Part shown: in pieces, positions 36,401-47,980 of the stretch
Layout of the letters: each line of letters starts with the position of its first letter
Position numbering within the stretch: the stretch's first letter is position 1
Assembly (NCBI RefSeq): GCF_020360975.1
Contig: NW_025408669.1
Span: forward strand, 2,542,001 to 2,606,000
Direction of reading: 5' to 3'
DNA from: Hirsutella rhossiliensis
Taxonomy: Eukaryota > Ascomycota > Sordariomycetes > Hypocreales > Ophiocordycipitaceae
Length of the DNA: 64,000 bases
The notes under the pieces: generated by a model
Databases searched by the model: none
The model's input: only the letters and a program-made list of their open reading frames with translations
What the model was told of the DNA's origin: nothing
Translations under genes and position numbers: made by a program

Positions 36401-39400
36401 CACCCCCTTAGCTATAGCCTGCCCCTTAAGGGCATAGCTAATACGGCTTCGGGCTAGTAAGCGTATAGAGGAGGTTCTTAGCTCTATACTTCTCCCTTTA
36501 CTCGAGGAAAGTAGGGGCCCTTTTAGGTCCCTAGGCTCTTTTAGACCTACTTAAGGAAAAGGGGCTTAAAGAGGGGAAAGTCCTATAAGAAAGGGGGCCT
36601 TCTTTTAAAGGGAAAAACCTAATTAAAATAGGGGGCCCTCTAAAGGGAAAAACCTCTTCCTTTTCTTCGGCTATAGATAATACCTTCTCGTACGTGCTAT
36701 TAGCTCCTCTTATAGACTCTTAAGGCGGGCCTCTAAGGATAGCTTCTCTCGAACGTCTTCTAGCTTAATTTACTATAAAAAGACAGCTAGCTTCTACTTC
36801 GGTAAGGGCTTCGTAAGACCGTCGGCTTTTATTAATACCGTTAGAACCTAACGGACGGAAATAAGTCCCCTTTAGACTTCTTAGCGTAACTAATACTAAT
36901 AGATATTAATATACTATAGCTAGGTCGATAGCTTACTATTTTCCTCTATAGGAATTCGTATAGTCTACGTATTATCGCATTCTATAGTTAACGGGGTCGG
37001 AATTTATAGTCGTAATAATATTAGTAACCGGCTAAGGAAAATCGCTTCTTTTAACGCTTTTAAAAGAGCTAGTAGCTCTGCCTCCGTACTAGAAGTCGTA
37101 ACGGTAGCTTGCTTCGAAGCTCTTTAAGCAATAGTTCCTTTAAAAAGGGATATAATATACCCTTATAAGCTCTTTCTATCTAAGGAATTGTTCGTAAAGG
37201 ACGAATCGCTTAAATAAAGGAAGATTTCGGTAGCTTATTTCCTTCCCTGCCCTCCTAGGCGTAGACTATATAATCTCGTTAAATAGAGATAAAGGATAGC
37301 TCTATCTACTGCTTCTTAATGCCTAGGGCTAGGATTCTAGCTATACCTAGCTAGCCGGGAGACCGTAAAAGAGATATCCGGTCTAGTAGAAATAGCTGAA
37401 AAAAGCAGGGAGCCTATCTTCTATTAATATTAGTATTTCTCTTACTCCCTAGCTTAAATAGACGGATGAGGTAAAAGCTCTTCGATCGAAATAAGGGAGA
37501 GGTTAGTCTTCTTTTATATTAGGCCTTATACCTTCCTTTGCTTCTCGAAGCATAGATAAAAAAGGCAGCCGGGTAATCCTTTAAGAGAGAAAGAGGTGCC
37601 TTTCCTACCCCCTTAGGGGTCGAGACGGGAAGACTAACTAAAAAGCTGCTTCTAGATCTTCTTCGAAGTCGGCGTTATCCTCGACTACTTCGACGTCGGT
37701 TTAGCCATAGGCACGAAGGTAGGCTAGCGAGGCCCTCTTCTTTATAAAGAGCTCGAGGGGGGATTTCTAGTCTATTCCTTAGTTTAGTTCCCTAGGGTCC
37801 TTAGGGTCCGGTTCTAAAGGTAATAGGCGGTCTTAACGACTTCCCTTTAAAGGTCGTAGGGAAGCTTTATAGTAAGTCTTATCGTACGGGCCCTTTCTAT
37901 TATAGCACCCCCTAATCTTTCTGCCCCTCCGTTCTAGGCTTAGGTATTCGGTGCTAATAAGAGGGGTAAAATACCCCTTTTTCGAAGCTAATTTAAGATA
38001 TCCTTCGTAAATAGCTCTCCGTTAGACCGTATCTTCTTTACCTTATAGCTAAAGTAGGATTTTATCTAGTTAACGAAGTCCTAAAAGGCAGACTAGTTAT
38101 ACTTACTTAGGTAGGTCTATAAGAAATAGGGGAAAACTATCCTTAAAAAGGCGTCTATAAAAAACATTACCTTAACGAAGCTTTCTTAATCCCTAGAGAC
38201 GTCGGTCTAGTCGACCTAAATTTCCTTATACGGCTAGTCCGGCCGTATTAGGGTCCGTCTAGAAACTCGTCTCTTAGTCTTTCCTTAGCCGTAGTATTTA
38301 TATTCGACGGTCTTTAGTCCCTTTATTCGTACGCCCTATTATTAGCCTAGCTCATATAAAGCTAGGGGGCCCGGGTAACTAAGTTATATATGCTAAAAAA
38401 TACTATCTCCTTAGGCTGCTAGAAGAGGGTCCTTTATAGTAGACCTATTCCTCCTAGTAGGGAAAGCTAACTTCTCGAGAGGTTCCTTCCTAAGGATAGG
38501 TCGGAATTCGAGAATAAATTAACCGAATTTCTCCTCGATAAGCCTAATAGTCTAATTCTTCTAGACTAGCCTCGTAGGCTTAGACGTTATATCCTAGAAG
38601 ATTCCTTCCTCTTAAAGAAGGCGGAAGGAAATTAAGCTCGTTAAAAATCAATAGCAAAAAGCTACCCTTTTTCGTCGAAGAATTCGTATAGATCCGTTAG
38701 GTAATTTCATCGTAAAATTCACCCTTCTATATCCCTCTATCTATATAGTTAATTCCTTAGTAATAAGATATTCCCTTCGTGCCTTCTTAAAGGACCGGAA
38801 TCGTAAGAGTATATTATAGATATTAAGGGAAGTACTAGAGTTAAGGATAGCTAATATTTATAGGGGATAGTCGGATGGTCCTAACGGTTAGTCTTACTAA
38901 TTTATAGGGAAGATAAATGCCGGATTTACTATACTAACGATTTTTCCTTGAATTTACGGCTCGAATAAGGGCAGCGGCGTTATTAGTTACTATTTCTTAG
39001 TAACCTAAATCTCGTCTATCTTCTTCTATAACTAGAGGTCCTCCTTAAGAGACTATTATACTATTTCTTATAGTCTCTTTAAAGGGTTAACTCCTTTAGG
39101 TCGGTTTTCCTCGAAGACTTACTAGTAGTCTTCTAGCCGATAGGGCTTTTTATATACTTAGTAGGTAGGTCGATTCCTCCTTATACGTTATTTCTTCGAG
39201 GAATCCTCGTCCTAGTCTAGAAGGTCTACTTAAAAACCCCCCCTTTTTACCCCTTATTACTAATTTTAACGAGGTTCGATTTCGACTAGTTCCTTGATTT
39301 TTCGACTAACGGACTAAAAGGTCTATTAGGGGACTAGTCGGGCCGGTCTAACTAACGGGACCGGGGCCGGGCCCGGAGTAAGAGGCGGAGCCGGGGCCGG

Positions 39401-40391
39401 GCCTAGGGCTATAGCTATAGTTAACGACGGCGTTAAGGCTCTTAAGGGAGGAGGATCTAAAGGAGCAATAGCCATAGTAGCAGCAGCGGGGGCCGTAGCA
39501 ATAGCTGCTATAGTAGCTATAGGGGCAGTAGGTCGAGCCGTTTAGGTCGAGTACTAGCTACGAAGGAATAAGACTACTTACTATTATACTCTAGCAGCCT
39601 CTTTATCTAGTTCCCGGCTAGCCTCTCGAAAGATAGTTAAGTAACCGTTACTAATAGGCTTTATTAGTAGAGATATATCCTATAGCTACTAGCTAGAAAG
39701 AGCTTCTATAAGGAAGTATTAGTTAGCTTCCTTAAGGATTTCTTCCTACTTAGCTAGCTATAAAGAAGCTAGTAGGTTCCTAGTAAAAAAGGCTCCTAGG
39801 TAGGCCGTATAGGTCTTCCTAATACGGTTAGTTATATAGCCCCTTAAGGGAGCTATCGAGGTCTCGAGCTTTAAAAGCTACTACCTAGGAGTCTCTTCCT
39901 CTCGAAGAGTAATTAGCTTTACGGTACTAACGGATTTCGTTATCGCCGTACGTATAGTAGTTAGTAGCTTCGTCTCGTAAAGGTATTCCTTACGGTAACT
40001 CTTATAGTTACTTAAGGTAGTAGAAAAAGCTCTTTATTATATAGAGGTTAGCTTAGAGAAGAGGGAAGCTCCCTCTATAAATTCCGTTGCCCTAGGATAA
40101 AGAAGGGGCTTAAGAGGGTCCTATATATTAGAGAAGACTAAATTATAGATAGTTCTATTTATATAAGCCCGTAGCTCCTTTACCTACTTATCCTAATCTT
40201 AGGGTTCTATAAGAATCGTCCTATAGACTATAGGGACGGTAGAGTCGTTTTTCGATATTATTATAGAAGAGGGGGGGTAGAAAAGTCGGTTAAAAATCAG
40301 CTTTTTTAGTAAGAGGGGTAAAAAGATATAAGAAGGTGCCTTTTATAGCAGCCGGAAGGTATAGGAATTCTATTCCTCCTAGGCTTATAAC
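36401..40391 (-). pseudogene. Element B gag-pol remnant with RT deleted
   Basis: RNase H (about 36780-37160), integrase (about 37880-38300, with the NGGVERLG motif region near 37925) and gag (about 38870-40380) align to element A. Reverse transcriptase is missing. The Ala/Pro-rich gag segment recurs at about 39350-39530. Stops disrupt all parts. Confidence 0.85.
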
Positions 40392-40867
40392 TCTCGCGAA
40401 GAGAGATATAAGAAGTATATAAAAATATATAAAGGTAAAATTAAAAGTAAGGGGTCGGATAGGTAGGTTAGAGAGATTTAATTCTTACGGGGGCAGTAAT
40501 AAAGGTAGGGGAGTAATTATTATATTACCTTAATTATCCTTCTTTCCTCTATCTAACGCCCTTCTTTATACCCGTCTAGCATCTTAATTAATAAATAAGA
40601 TCCTACTTAAAGAAGCTACTAGTATCCTTTTAACTACTAAGCTTTTTACTAGTTTTTCCCCTCCTTTCTAGCCGTTGCCGGCATATCCGTCTTATCTCTC
40701 GCTACCTTTATAGGAAGCTATCGCTACTTTTACTTCCCCTCTTACCCCTACCCTCCTTTCTATACCTCTTTTTAGCTCCTTCCTTAAAACCTATTTTTTA
40801 GCTTCCTAGGTCCCTCGTACTAAGAGATATCTCTAAGAACTACGAAATTAGGCTACGCTTTACGATA
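40392..40867 (-). repeat. Element B 5' LTR (long form)
   Basis: 476 bases, preceded by the primer-site complement ggcttataac at 40382-40391. Confidence 0.9.
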
Positions 40868-41138
40868 ACTTTTACTAAGGTAAAATAATAAAAGATATAA
40901 ATAAGTATATTTAGTTATACTTAGTATATTAAGGTATAGTATCTAAGAAGTATTACCCTTATAGTACTATATAATCGTTACTAGATTTAATATAACTATA
41001 AGAAGAATTATTAATAGACTTTACTATAGGTCTACTTAAAGTATAGTATAATAAATAAGACGTTAATATAATCTTAGTAATTATAGACTAATATACTAAG
41101 TATTACCTTTTCTTTCCTATCTTTAAGATTATAAGAAT
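40868..41138 (+). pseudogene. G2 integrase core, part 1
   Basis: After element B the plus frame gives DFITGLP-like and VIIDQYTKYYLF segments (about 41015-41125), the gypsy integrase core with its first two catalytic aspartates. It stops at an insert of about 0.67 kb. Confidence 0.8.
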
Positions 41139-41808
41139 ATACCCTTATATTCCTATTTTACTATTATAAAGAAATAATAGGTATAGGGAGTCTCTATAGA
41201 ATAAGCTAGTAAAAAGAGGCTTTATAATATAGTCTAAGGGAATAACCCTTAAAGACAAAGACCTTTACTAGACATTTATACCTTCCTTTAGGAAAGGCGG
41301 GTTAAGATAACCCTATCCTAATAAATTAAAATATATATAAAATGCATAAGTTAATTACGAGTAGAACGGATACCTTATTACCTATTTTAGCCTAGCGGTT
41401 CCGAAGATATCCGCGATATAAGAATAGGTAGGGAATAGAACATTCTAGTTAAATCTACTACTTATACTAGAACCTATAGTCTTACGTTAACTATTACGTT
41501 ATAATTAGACTACCTACTAAGTTAGGAAGATATACTATAGATAGAATATTTTAAGCACTATAGAATATACTAGAAAGCTTACTAATCGGTTTACTAGTAG
41601 GCGAGCAATAGTCTATAAAAGACGAAGGATTTCCCTAGGAGTAGTAGATAGAATAAGTATCTTTTGCAACGCTATTCTTTTAATATATTATTTAGCCCTT
41701 TATATACTCGTTATAAATTCCGGACGAAATCCTACCCTATACTCCTTCGACCGATCTTTCCGCTTACGTTATCGATTACCCGATCCTATGCTTATTACTT
41801 ACACCTTC
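41139..41808. mobile_element. Unclassified 0.67-kb insert in G2 integrase
   Basis: G2 coding sequence is interrupted between LFFPIFKI and the ITALKLAKLFYY-like segment. The insert keeps CA and TG words (for example aaatgcataag, gaacattc, gagcaatag), so it is younger than G2. It has a TATA-like tctataaaaga at about 41614 and looks like an LTR promoter region, but no partner LTR was found. Near its 3' end it shares aaattcc...gaaatcctacc...tactccttc with the insert at 50784-51368. A ttataa sequence at both edges may be the target duplication. A solo LTR is the best guess. Confidence 0.5.
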
Positions 41809-42800
41809 TTATAAAGATAATAATAGCTTTAAAGCTAGTAAAATTATTCTATTACTAAGTTAAATTTATATATAGACCTCTAAAAGGTATTATCTTAAAT
41901 AAACGGTCTTTATTTATAAGTAAGTTTTAGTTAAATCTTTATTTTATCTTATAAGTAAAATATAAGCTATTAATAGTATTTTACCTATAAACTAATAAGT
42001 AAATAAAATAAATAAACTAAGCTATATAGTACTATTTAAGATACTTTACTAACTTAAAATAAACTAACTAAGTATTACTCTTATATATTACTTAATTTAT
42101 ATATAATAATATAAAGAACGTAATAACTAGGTTATTACTTAATAAAGTATTAATAGGTTATTAATTAAACTTTTATATTAATATTAAGGACGATATTATT
42201 TAAAGGGGGGTACCTAAAGTAAGAGTAAGAGTTACTAAGCTATAAAAGCTATAAAAGAAGCTTAAGGAATACTAAGGAAAGGCTAGTAAATTATAAGTAA
42301 AATACTATAATTTAAGGTACTAACTACTTATATTAAAAGTAAGAGAACTTATAGTATTATTAATAAAGAACTTATAACTTAAAGATAAAAAAAGAAAACT
42401 CTTACCTAAGTATATTAAACCGTTTTAGGTCCTATAAGCTATTAAAAAGTAAGTATATTATCTTATACTCCCTAAAAAGTACTTATATCTCTATAATATT
42501 TTCTATATTAGTCTCTTAGAGCTATAGAAGGAGCGTAAAGGAACCTATAAAGATAGCGAAACCCTATTAATACTAAACTTAAAGGATAACGAAGGTAAAT
42601 AGGAAGTCTAAGATATTAAAGACTAAAAGAGATCTAAAAGCAATACCTTTTTCCTTATTAAATAAAAAGGATAGCTAGCTAAGTATAACTAATAGGTTAA
42701 TACTAAAGATATAGTAAGTAGCTAAGACCTTATTAAAGAATATACTGCTCGCTTAACTAAGAAAAGGAGGTATAAGACTAATTAAGGTAAGGAAACTTAT
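41809..42800 (+). pseudogene. G2 integrase core part 2, GPY/F and chromodomain
   Basis: The frame resumes with SLFISKF and a decayed HPQT.GQTER region (about 41900-42010), which surrounds the catalytic Glu. A GPY/F-type motif follows near 42420, then the HN.FHIS.LE signature near 42500. A chromodomain lies at about 42650-42740, with LIK.KG.LAEYN spacing and Trp codons mutated to TAG. This order, integrase to GPY/F to chromodomain, marks a chromovirus. Confidence 0.85.
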
Positions 42801-43079
42801 TAGTATAGGGAGGCGCTATTAAATTAGTAATAAATCCCTACTAAATCGCTACTAACTTATTAATATATCGGCACGCTTAAATATCCTATAACTATATATA
42901 AAATAGTAAAATAAGAGAATAAAGGAAAACTATCTATACTACCTATTAAATATTATTAAGGAAAATAAAACTAAACTATAACTCTATTAAGACCTTAATA
43001 ATAAAAGAGAAAAGGATAGTTATAATTAAATTAAAGAAAGATAAGACCTATCTATTACTTTTAACTACCTTTCTTCTTT

Positions 43080-44640
43080 ACTAATATAGCGGGAACTAAC
43101 TAAGGCGCCCCCTCCGCTATATTAAATACCTCTAGAAATACTAAAACTACCTTATCCTCTACTCCTTCCTTATCTTCTATATTAAGACCTATCTTTATTA
43201 GCACGGTATATACCTTAGCCTTAGTAAATAGTAAGGCGTACTACTAAAAGTATAGCCTATATTACTATCGATAAAGTAGAGTTTTAACTAAGATTCCTAG
43301 GCCTAGTACTCTAGGCTTATATAGGCAATATTAAATAAAGGTATAGGGTTAAGGTAAATAATAAGCTCGCGGCGCTTATTAATTAGTATATAATAGTTAG
43401 TACGCTTAACCTAGTATATTATTAAGCGGTCGCTAATAAAAAGGTTAAATAAAACTTATAGTAATAGACTTTTATATACCTATAGTCTTAAAGGACTTAT
43501 AATAGGCTTTCTTAGCGGCGTTAAAAGCCTTAGCTAAATACTATATTATAATAGTAAGACGGCGCTAATTAGCCTTCTTAAAAATAAGTATACCTATATC
43601 TAAGCTATTATCCTTAGTATCCTTATTATTAGTTTTTAGCTTATTAAGCTTATATAAGTACTTAATAAGAGTAACTATATTAGCTTAGTTACTAAATATA
43701 AAAATAGTAGCCTTAAGAAAGATTAGCTTATTAATTATAATATTTAAAGTTAAAGGGAAACTTACTTAGTTATAGGTTATAGTATATTTATAGTATTACT
43801 TATTATATATTAAGGAAACCCCTAAGAAAATATAGCTAATTAAGAGTACTTTAATAGGCTTAGGCTTAGTTATACTATACTCCTTAATAACTATCTTAAA
43901 ATAATATATATACTAGAGCTTATAAGGGATAACCCCCTAGGTCTTAACTAAGTAAGCTTTAGCCTTAAATTAAGTATACTGCTTTATAGGAGCGCGACCG
44001 CCTTATACCGCCGCCTAAGTACCTTTATCTTTAGCGCCGCTATTTTTAAGTTTATTAGTAGGAGGAGTTAGATCGCGGCTATCTTTATTATTACTATTAT
44101 CGTTATTTTAGCCCTTATTTAGCTAAGTATTAAGATCGTCCTAGCCCTTATTTAGCTAGGCCTTATCGTTAATATTAGCCTACTTATTTTAAAAAGTAGC
44201 TTAAGTAATAATCTCTTATTAGCTAAAGCCGCCCTATTAAGATAAAGTAACTAAGTTATCGGCACTTACTTAAGAGCGCCTAGGTATAGTCTCCTTACTA
44301 GTATTAATATCGCTAATAAGGGTAATAGACTTATAAGTTTCCTAGCTTATAGAAGTAGGCTTATTAATAGTTAAAGTTAGGGTATTTAATAGGGTAATAA
44401 AGGTATAACCCTTGCTAATATTAAGTCTTAGACTAAAAGTCTCCTAAAACTAAGATTCCCTTATACCTTTCTTAGCTTTCTATATTAAAGGGGAACTAGC
44501 GTTACTACGAGACTTTTAAGCCGATCGCTTATACTTTTAGGGCGAACTTACTACTACCTACTCTTATATATAGTATAGGAATTTAGCGTTATAGTTCTTT
44601 ATCTTCTTTAGTATAAAAGGTATTAGTATTAATAAATCGT
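43080..44640 (-). pseudogene. Antisense ORF between G2 pol and 3' LTR
   Basis: On the minus strand a single frame is protein-like over much of this stretch, with all stops TAA or TAG at plausible Gln/Trp sites. Recognisable pieces are KSRSNASSPLI, FITLLNTLTLTINKPTS, a repeated Asp/Asn-rich stretch with LNKG repeats (about 44090-44150), DSRDLTPPTNKL, and FKAKAYLVKT. The full length would be about 500 residues. I do not recognise the family. It lies in reverse orientation inside the 3' part of a chromovirus. It could be an extra element gene or a captured or nested sequence; I found no repeat boundary around it. Confidence 0.55.
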
Positions 44641-45026
44641 TAATAAAAAGTAATATAAAAAGGTATAAGGGATTTATAAAAAAAAGTATAAAACTTTATA
44701 GTAATTATAAGTAAAAGAGTTAAAGAAAAAAAGAAAATAAAAGAAGTAAGAAAAGTATATATATACTCTTTATATTATAGTTATATAGCTATATATAAGC
44801 GATATTATAATAGTTACTTAGCGGTAACTACTAGTATAATAACTATTAATATTATAAAGTATAAGCTAACGTATACTTATATAAGTATATATATATAATA
44901 TATAACTAAAACTACCTTTCTTCTTAACTAAATATATATAGTATAGTAAAAGTAATATATATTAAAGATATAGCTAAGACGTTTATATAAGAAGGGAGAT
45001 AATTATAATAGTACTATTAAGAGGCA

Positions 45027-45260
45027 TAGGCTAATAAAGTACTTAGGTATATAGTACTAAGGTATTAATAGGGTATTAGTAGGGAGTTATACCTACCTTA
45101 CTTATAAGTTATAAACTACTCGCTACCTTAAATAAAGAGTAGAAATTCCTCTTTTTATAAGCTTTAGTCTTATAATAAGGAGAATATAATATATATAGTA
45201 TAGTACCTCTAGCTATCTCTACTACCTAACTAATCGTACTATAATATATATTCCTTTATA
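45027..45260 (+). repeat. G2 3' LTR
   Basis: About 234 bases, equal in length to the 5' copy and differing mainly by transitions. Confidence 0.85.
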
Positions 45261-46430
45261 TAGTCGGCGATAGTAAAGCGGCTCGTTATAAACTATAGAC
45301 TATATAAGAAGGGGTATATATAAAGGTACTTTTAAAAGGGACTCTTAAAGCCCTTACTACCGCTATCTTAACTATTTATATACCTATTAATAGACTTTAT
45401 AGTTAAACTACCGCTAATAAAGATAGAAGGTATAAGGTACCTTTAAGTAATTATAGACCGGCTAATAAAGGTAGAAATACTTAAAGTAATACCGATAATA
45501 GGGGTAGTAATATACGCGATAAGGTTCCTTTAAGCTTATTTTTACTTTTATAAGATACTAAGGTTAATTATATTAGATAGAGAGATAAACTAAATAGGAA
45601 ACTTTTAAAGGGAGTTTTATAAATAAATAGGAGTATAAAGGAAGTTAAGTTCGGTATACTACCCTTAAATAAATAAGTTAACTAAGCGCGTAAACTAAGA
45701 AGTATAAGTATTCCTTTAAATATACGTTTACTATAGCTAAGATAACTAAGGAGTATAGCTACTATATATATAGGCCGTATTAAATAACTATATAGTATCG
45801 ATAATAAGTATAAGCCTATTCTTTATAACGTATAAATATACTATTAAGCTAGTTTAAATAATAAAGGTAAAAGGGCTACTAGCGCTAGAAGTAAGAGGGG
45901 TAAGGGAGCTCGCTTAAAGGATAAGAGAGGTAACTAACTTCCTATAAACCGCTATTACCGCGGCGTAGGTAAGATAAGAGAAAATAATAAACTAAAAGAA
46001 AGCCCTTATAAAGAGGTTTAAAGTAAGTAATAAGGTATAAGTAGATATAGCTAAATATATAACTAACTAGCTATATAAGAAGCTTAACTAGCTATACTAA
46101 AAGTATACTATAATAAAGGTAGTAAGCCTATATATAGTTAAGCTCGATATACTAAAAAGGGTATATAAGAGGCTTTATATAGAATTTCTTTACTAAGTAG
46201 TAAATAAACTACTACTTAGATAGGTAGCTAATAACTATTAACTACTACTAATAATTAAAGAGGATAATAAGCCTAAGTATATTATTAAAGAGATCTAATA
46301 AGCGTAGTAAAAGTAAAAGGGGAGTGGTAAATAGTAATAGGTGCTTATAAAGTAATAAGGGTATATAAACTTATTATAGTACCTACTAAACGACTTTTAG
46401 GATATAGAATCTTTAAAGAGATTTAAGAGA
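45261..46430 (+). pseudogene. G1 integrase core and chromodomain remnant
   Basis: The frame resumes with GDSKAARYK and GLLKPLPPLSQ, followed by IDFIVKLP and VIIDRLIKVEIL, the gypsy integrase core around its first two catalytic aspartates. Near 46270-46370 a chromodomain is visible: YIIKEI, then VLIK and GY, with Trp codons turned into TAG. The chromodomain would have directed integration to methylated-histone chromatin. The sequence is in the correct order and strand to complete the G1 pol left of G2. Confidence 0.85.
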
Positions 46431-47723
46431 TAGTAGGGAAATATAAAAGAGAATAATAAAGGAGGGGTAAGAGAAAGGGAATAAAAAAAAAGCAAAAGAT
46501 AAAAAAGGGGAAGTAAAGGATAAAAAAGAAAGAAAGAAAAGAAGGTAAGAGTTAAGGGACGCTTACTAAGAAATAAGGAAAGGATAAAAAAGAACTATAG
46601 TATTAAAGGGAAATAATAAAAGATAAATAAAAGATAAATATAAGATAAATAGCGATAAAAGATAAATATAAGATAAATAGCGATAAAAGATAAATAAAGA
46701 TAGGGATAAGGGTAGGATATAATAAGATAAGATATAAATATAATAGGATATACTAAGGATACTAACTTAATTCTAACTAATTATAAACGCTCCTTAACTA
46801 CCGCTTAATTACTCTAAGATATTAAGGTATATCTAAGCCTAGCGTATAAATATAATAGTATAGGTAAGCTTAGTATACTAAAACGATAGTTAGAAATAAG
46901 TAATAGGATAAGGTTAAAGAAGGAATAAAGTATATATATAAAGGTCGCTTTAGTAGCTATTAAATATCTATTAAGATATATAGTCTTAAATAATATTAAT
47001 AGTAGTAATTATTTCTTTAGTATACTACTATTATATTAGCGTCTTATTAAATAAAGTTAAAGGAAAGTAAAAAATAAAGAGGTAGTATAATTTAGTATAA
47101 GTATAATTAAAGTAATTATAAGTACGCGGCGACGCTTAGTTTTAGTAGGCACTATACTATATCTTAATATTTAGCGACGTTATTCGGCCTATATAAGCGA
47201 GATAGAGTAGCCGCTATATAGTAGTACTATAGGTCGCGCTATACTTACTAAGAGATATAGGTAGGCGCGTTAACTAGCGTAAGGGTAGTAGAGTATAGTC
47301 GCTTAGCGTACTAAGAGGTAAGGTGCCGCTATATAGAGTAGAGAAGCTAGCGGGTATACGAGGGCCTATAGTAGTTATAATATAGCGTAGCGCGGCGATA
47401 GAAGTTAAGTAAAGTAAGAGCGCGCGCGCGGAGGGAGTAAAGCTTAAAAAAGGGAAAAGAAAGAAAGAGGGAGAAGGGAAAGAAAAGGGGTATTTATACG
47501 TAGCGGGGCATATATATAGTTAGTAAGGTATAGGGGTATATACGTAAAAGAGGGAGGAATAAAGTAGAACGAGCATATAAAAGGGCGGTATATAAAGGGA
47601 TAGGGCGAGTATAAGGTAAAAGGAAGCGACCGCGTATACTTAAGAAAAAAGAGAAGGCGATAATAGAAAGGGAGTAAGAGAGGAATAAGAGTACTATTAA
47701 TAAGAAGGGGAGAGTAAGGGTAG
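46431..47723 (+). other. G1 3' untranslated region
   Basis: Purine-rich sequence between the chromodomain and the 3' LTR, including an A/G-rich stretch at 46440-46570 and a GC-rich run with gcgcgcgcgcgg at about 47430. No coding frame was recognised. Confidence 0.5.
46619..46697 (+). repeat. Short tandem repeat in G1 3' region
   Basis: Units of about 27-28 bases built from aagataaata and agcgata are repeated two to three times. Confidence 0.7.
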
Positions 47724-47980
47724 TATTATAGGCTATACTTATAAAGGGCTAAGGTTATATTATAGTAACTATACTAAGGTTAGGCTAAAGTAAACCTATA
47801 TATAAATAAAGCTTAACCTAAACTTAAGCTAAATAGCATTTAAATATAGGTTAAGCTAAGGACTAAGGAAGATAGATAGCTATAATAACTAAGATAGAGT
47901 TTTCTTTCTTTCTTCTTAGCTTTAAATAAATAATTATTCGGCCTTATACTACTATACTAAGTATATACTAGTCCTTAATA
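47724..47980 (+). repeat. G1 3' LTR
   Basis: 257 bases, partner of 27371-27627, preceded by the purine-rich tract agaaggggagagtaaggg. Confidence 0.9.

Larger units (their letters stand above)
35935..40867 (-). mobile_element. Copia element B, internally deleted copy
   Basis: A 4,933-base family A copy on the minus strand, inserted in G2 integrase with an exact acttt duplication (35930-35934 and 40868-40872). LTRs are the long form, 466 and 476 bases. Compared with element A, the interior lacks about 940 bases (A 20557-21500; joint at about 37484), removing most of reverse transcriptase including YVDD. It also lacks about 300 bases (A 21832-22133; joint at about 37702). It is thus a non-autonomous deletion derivative or a decayed copy. 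RIP is milder than in G2, as expected for a later insertion. Confidence 0.93.
31569..45260 (+). mobile_element. Ty3/gypsy chromovirus G2 nested in G1
   Basis: A direct repeat of about 234 bases (31569-31802 and 45027-45260) bounds a second, different chromovirus inserted in the integrase of G1. Its own sequence totals about 8 kb after removing element B and the insert at about 41139-41808. Gag, reverse transcriptase, integrase with GPY/F motif and chromodomain are in order on the plus strand. A further ORF lies on the opposite strand before the 3' LTR. The exact LTR ends are uncertain by a few bases; ttata can be read as a target duplication only if the LTR is shortened. Confidence 0.85.
27371..47980 (+). 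mobile_element. Ty3/gypsy chromovirus G1 (hosting G2)
   Basis: Two 257-base LTRs (27371-27627 and 47724-47980) bound the element, flanked by atact on the left and atacc on the right, one transition apart. Its own sequence is 27371 to about 31568 plus about 45261 to 47980, roughly 6.9 kb, a normal gypsy length. Gag, protease, reverse transcriptase, RNase H and the integrase zinc domain lie left of the insertion; the integrase core and chromodomain lie right of it. Chromovirus G2 interrupts integrase. All frames are RIP-destroyed. Confidence 0.9.

Noticed and set aside
41664..41858. Open frame of 64 codons on the plus strand
   Set aside because: It spans the junction between the unknown insert and G2 integrase. 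The right half is the decayed integrase frame, so the ORF is not a gene.
31564..45265. Clean target-site duplication for G2
   Set aside because: With TG-type LTR ends the flanks (aatta and tagtc) do not match. ttata matches only if the LTR is trimmed, in sequence too simple to trust.
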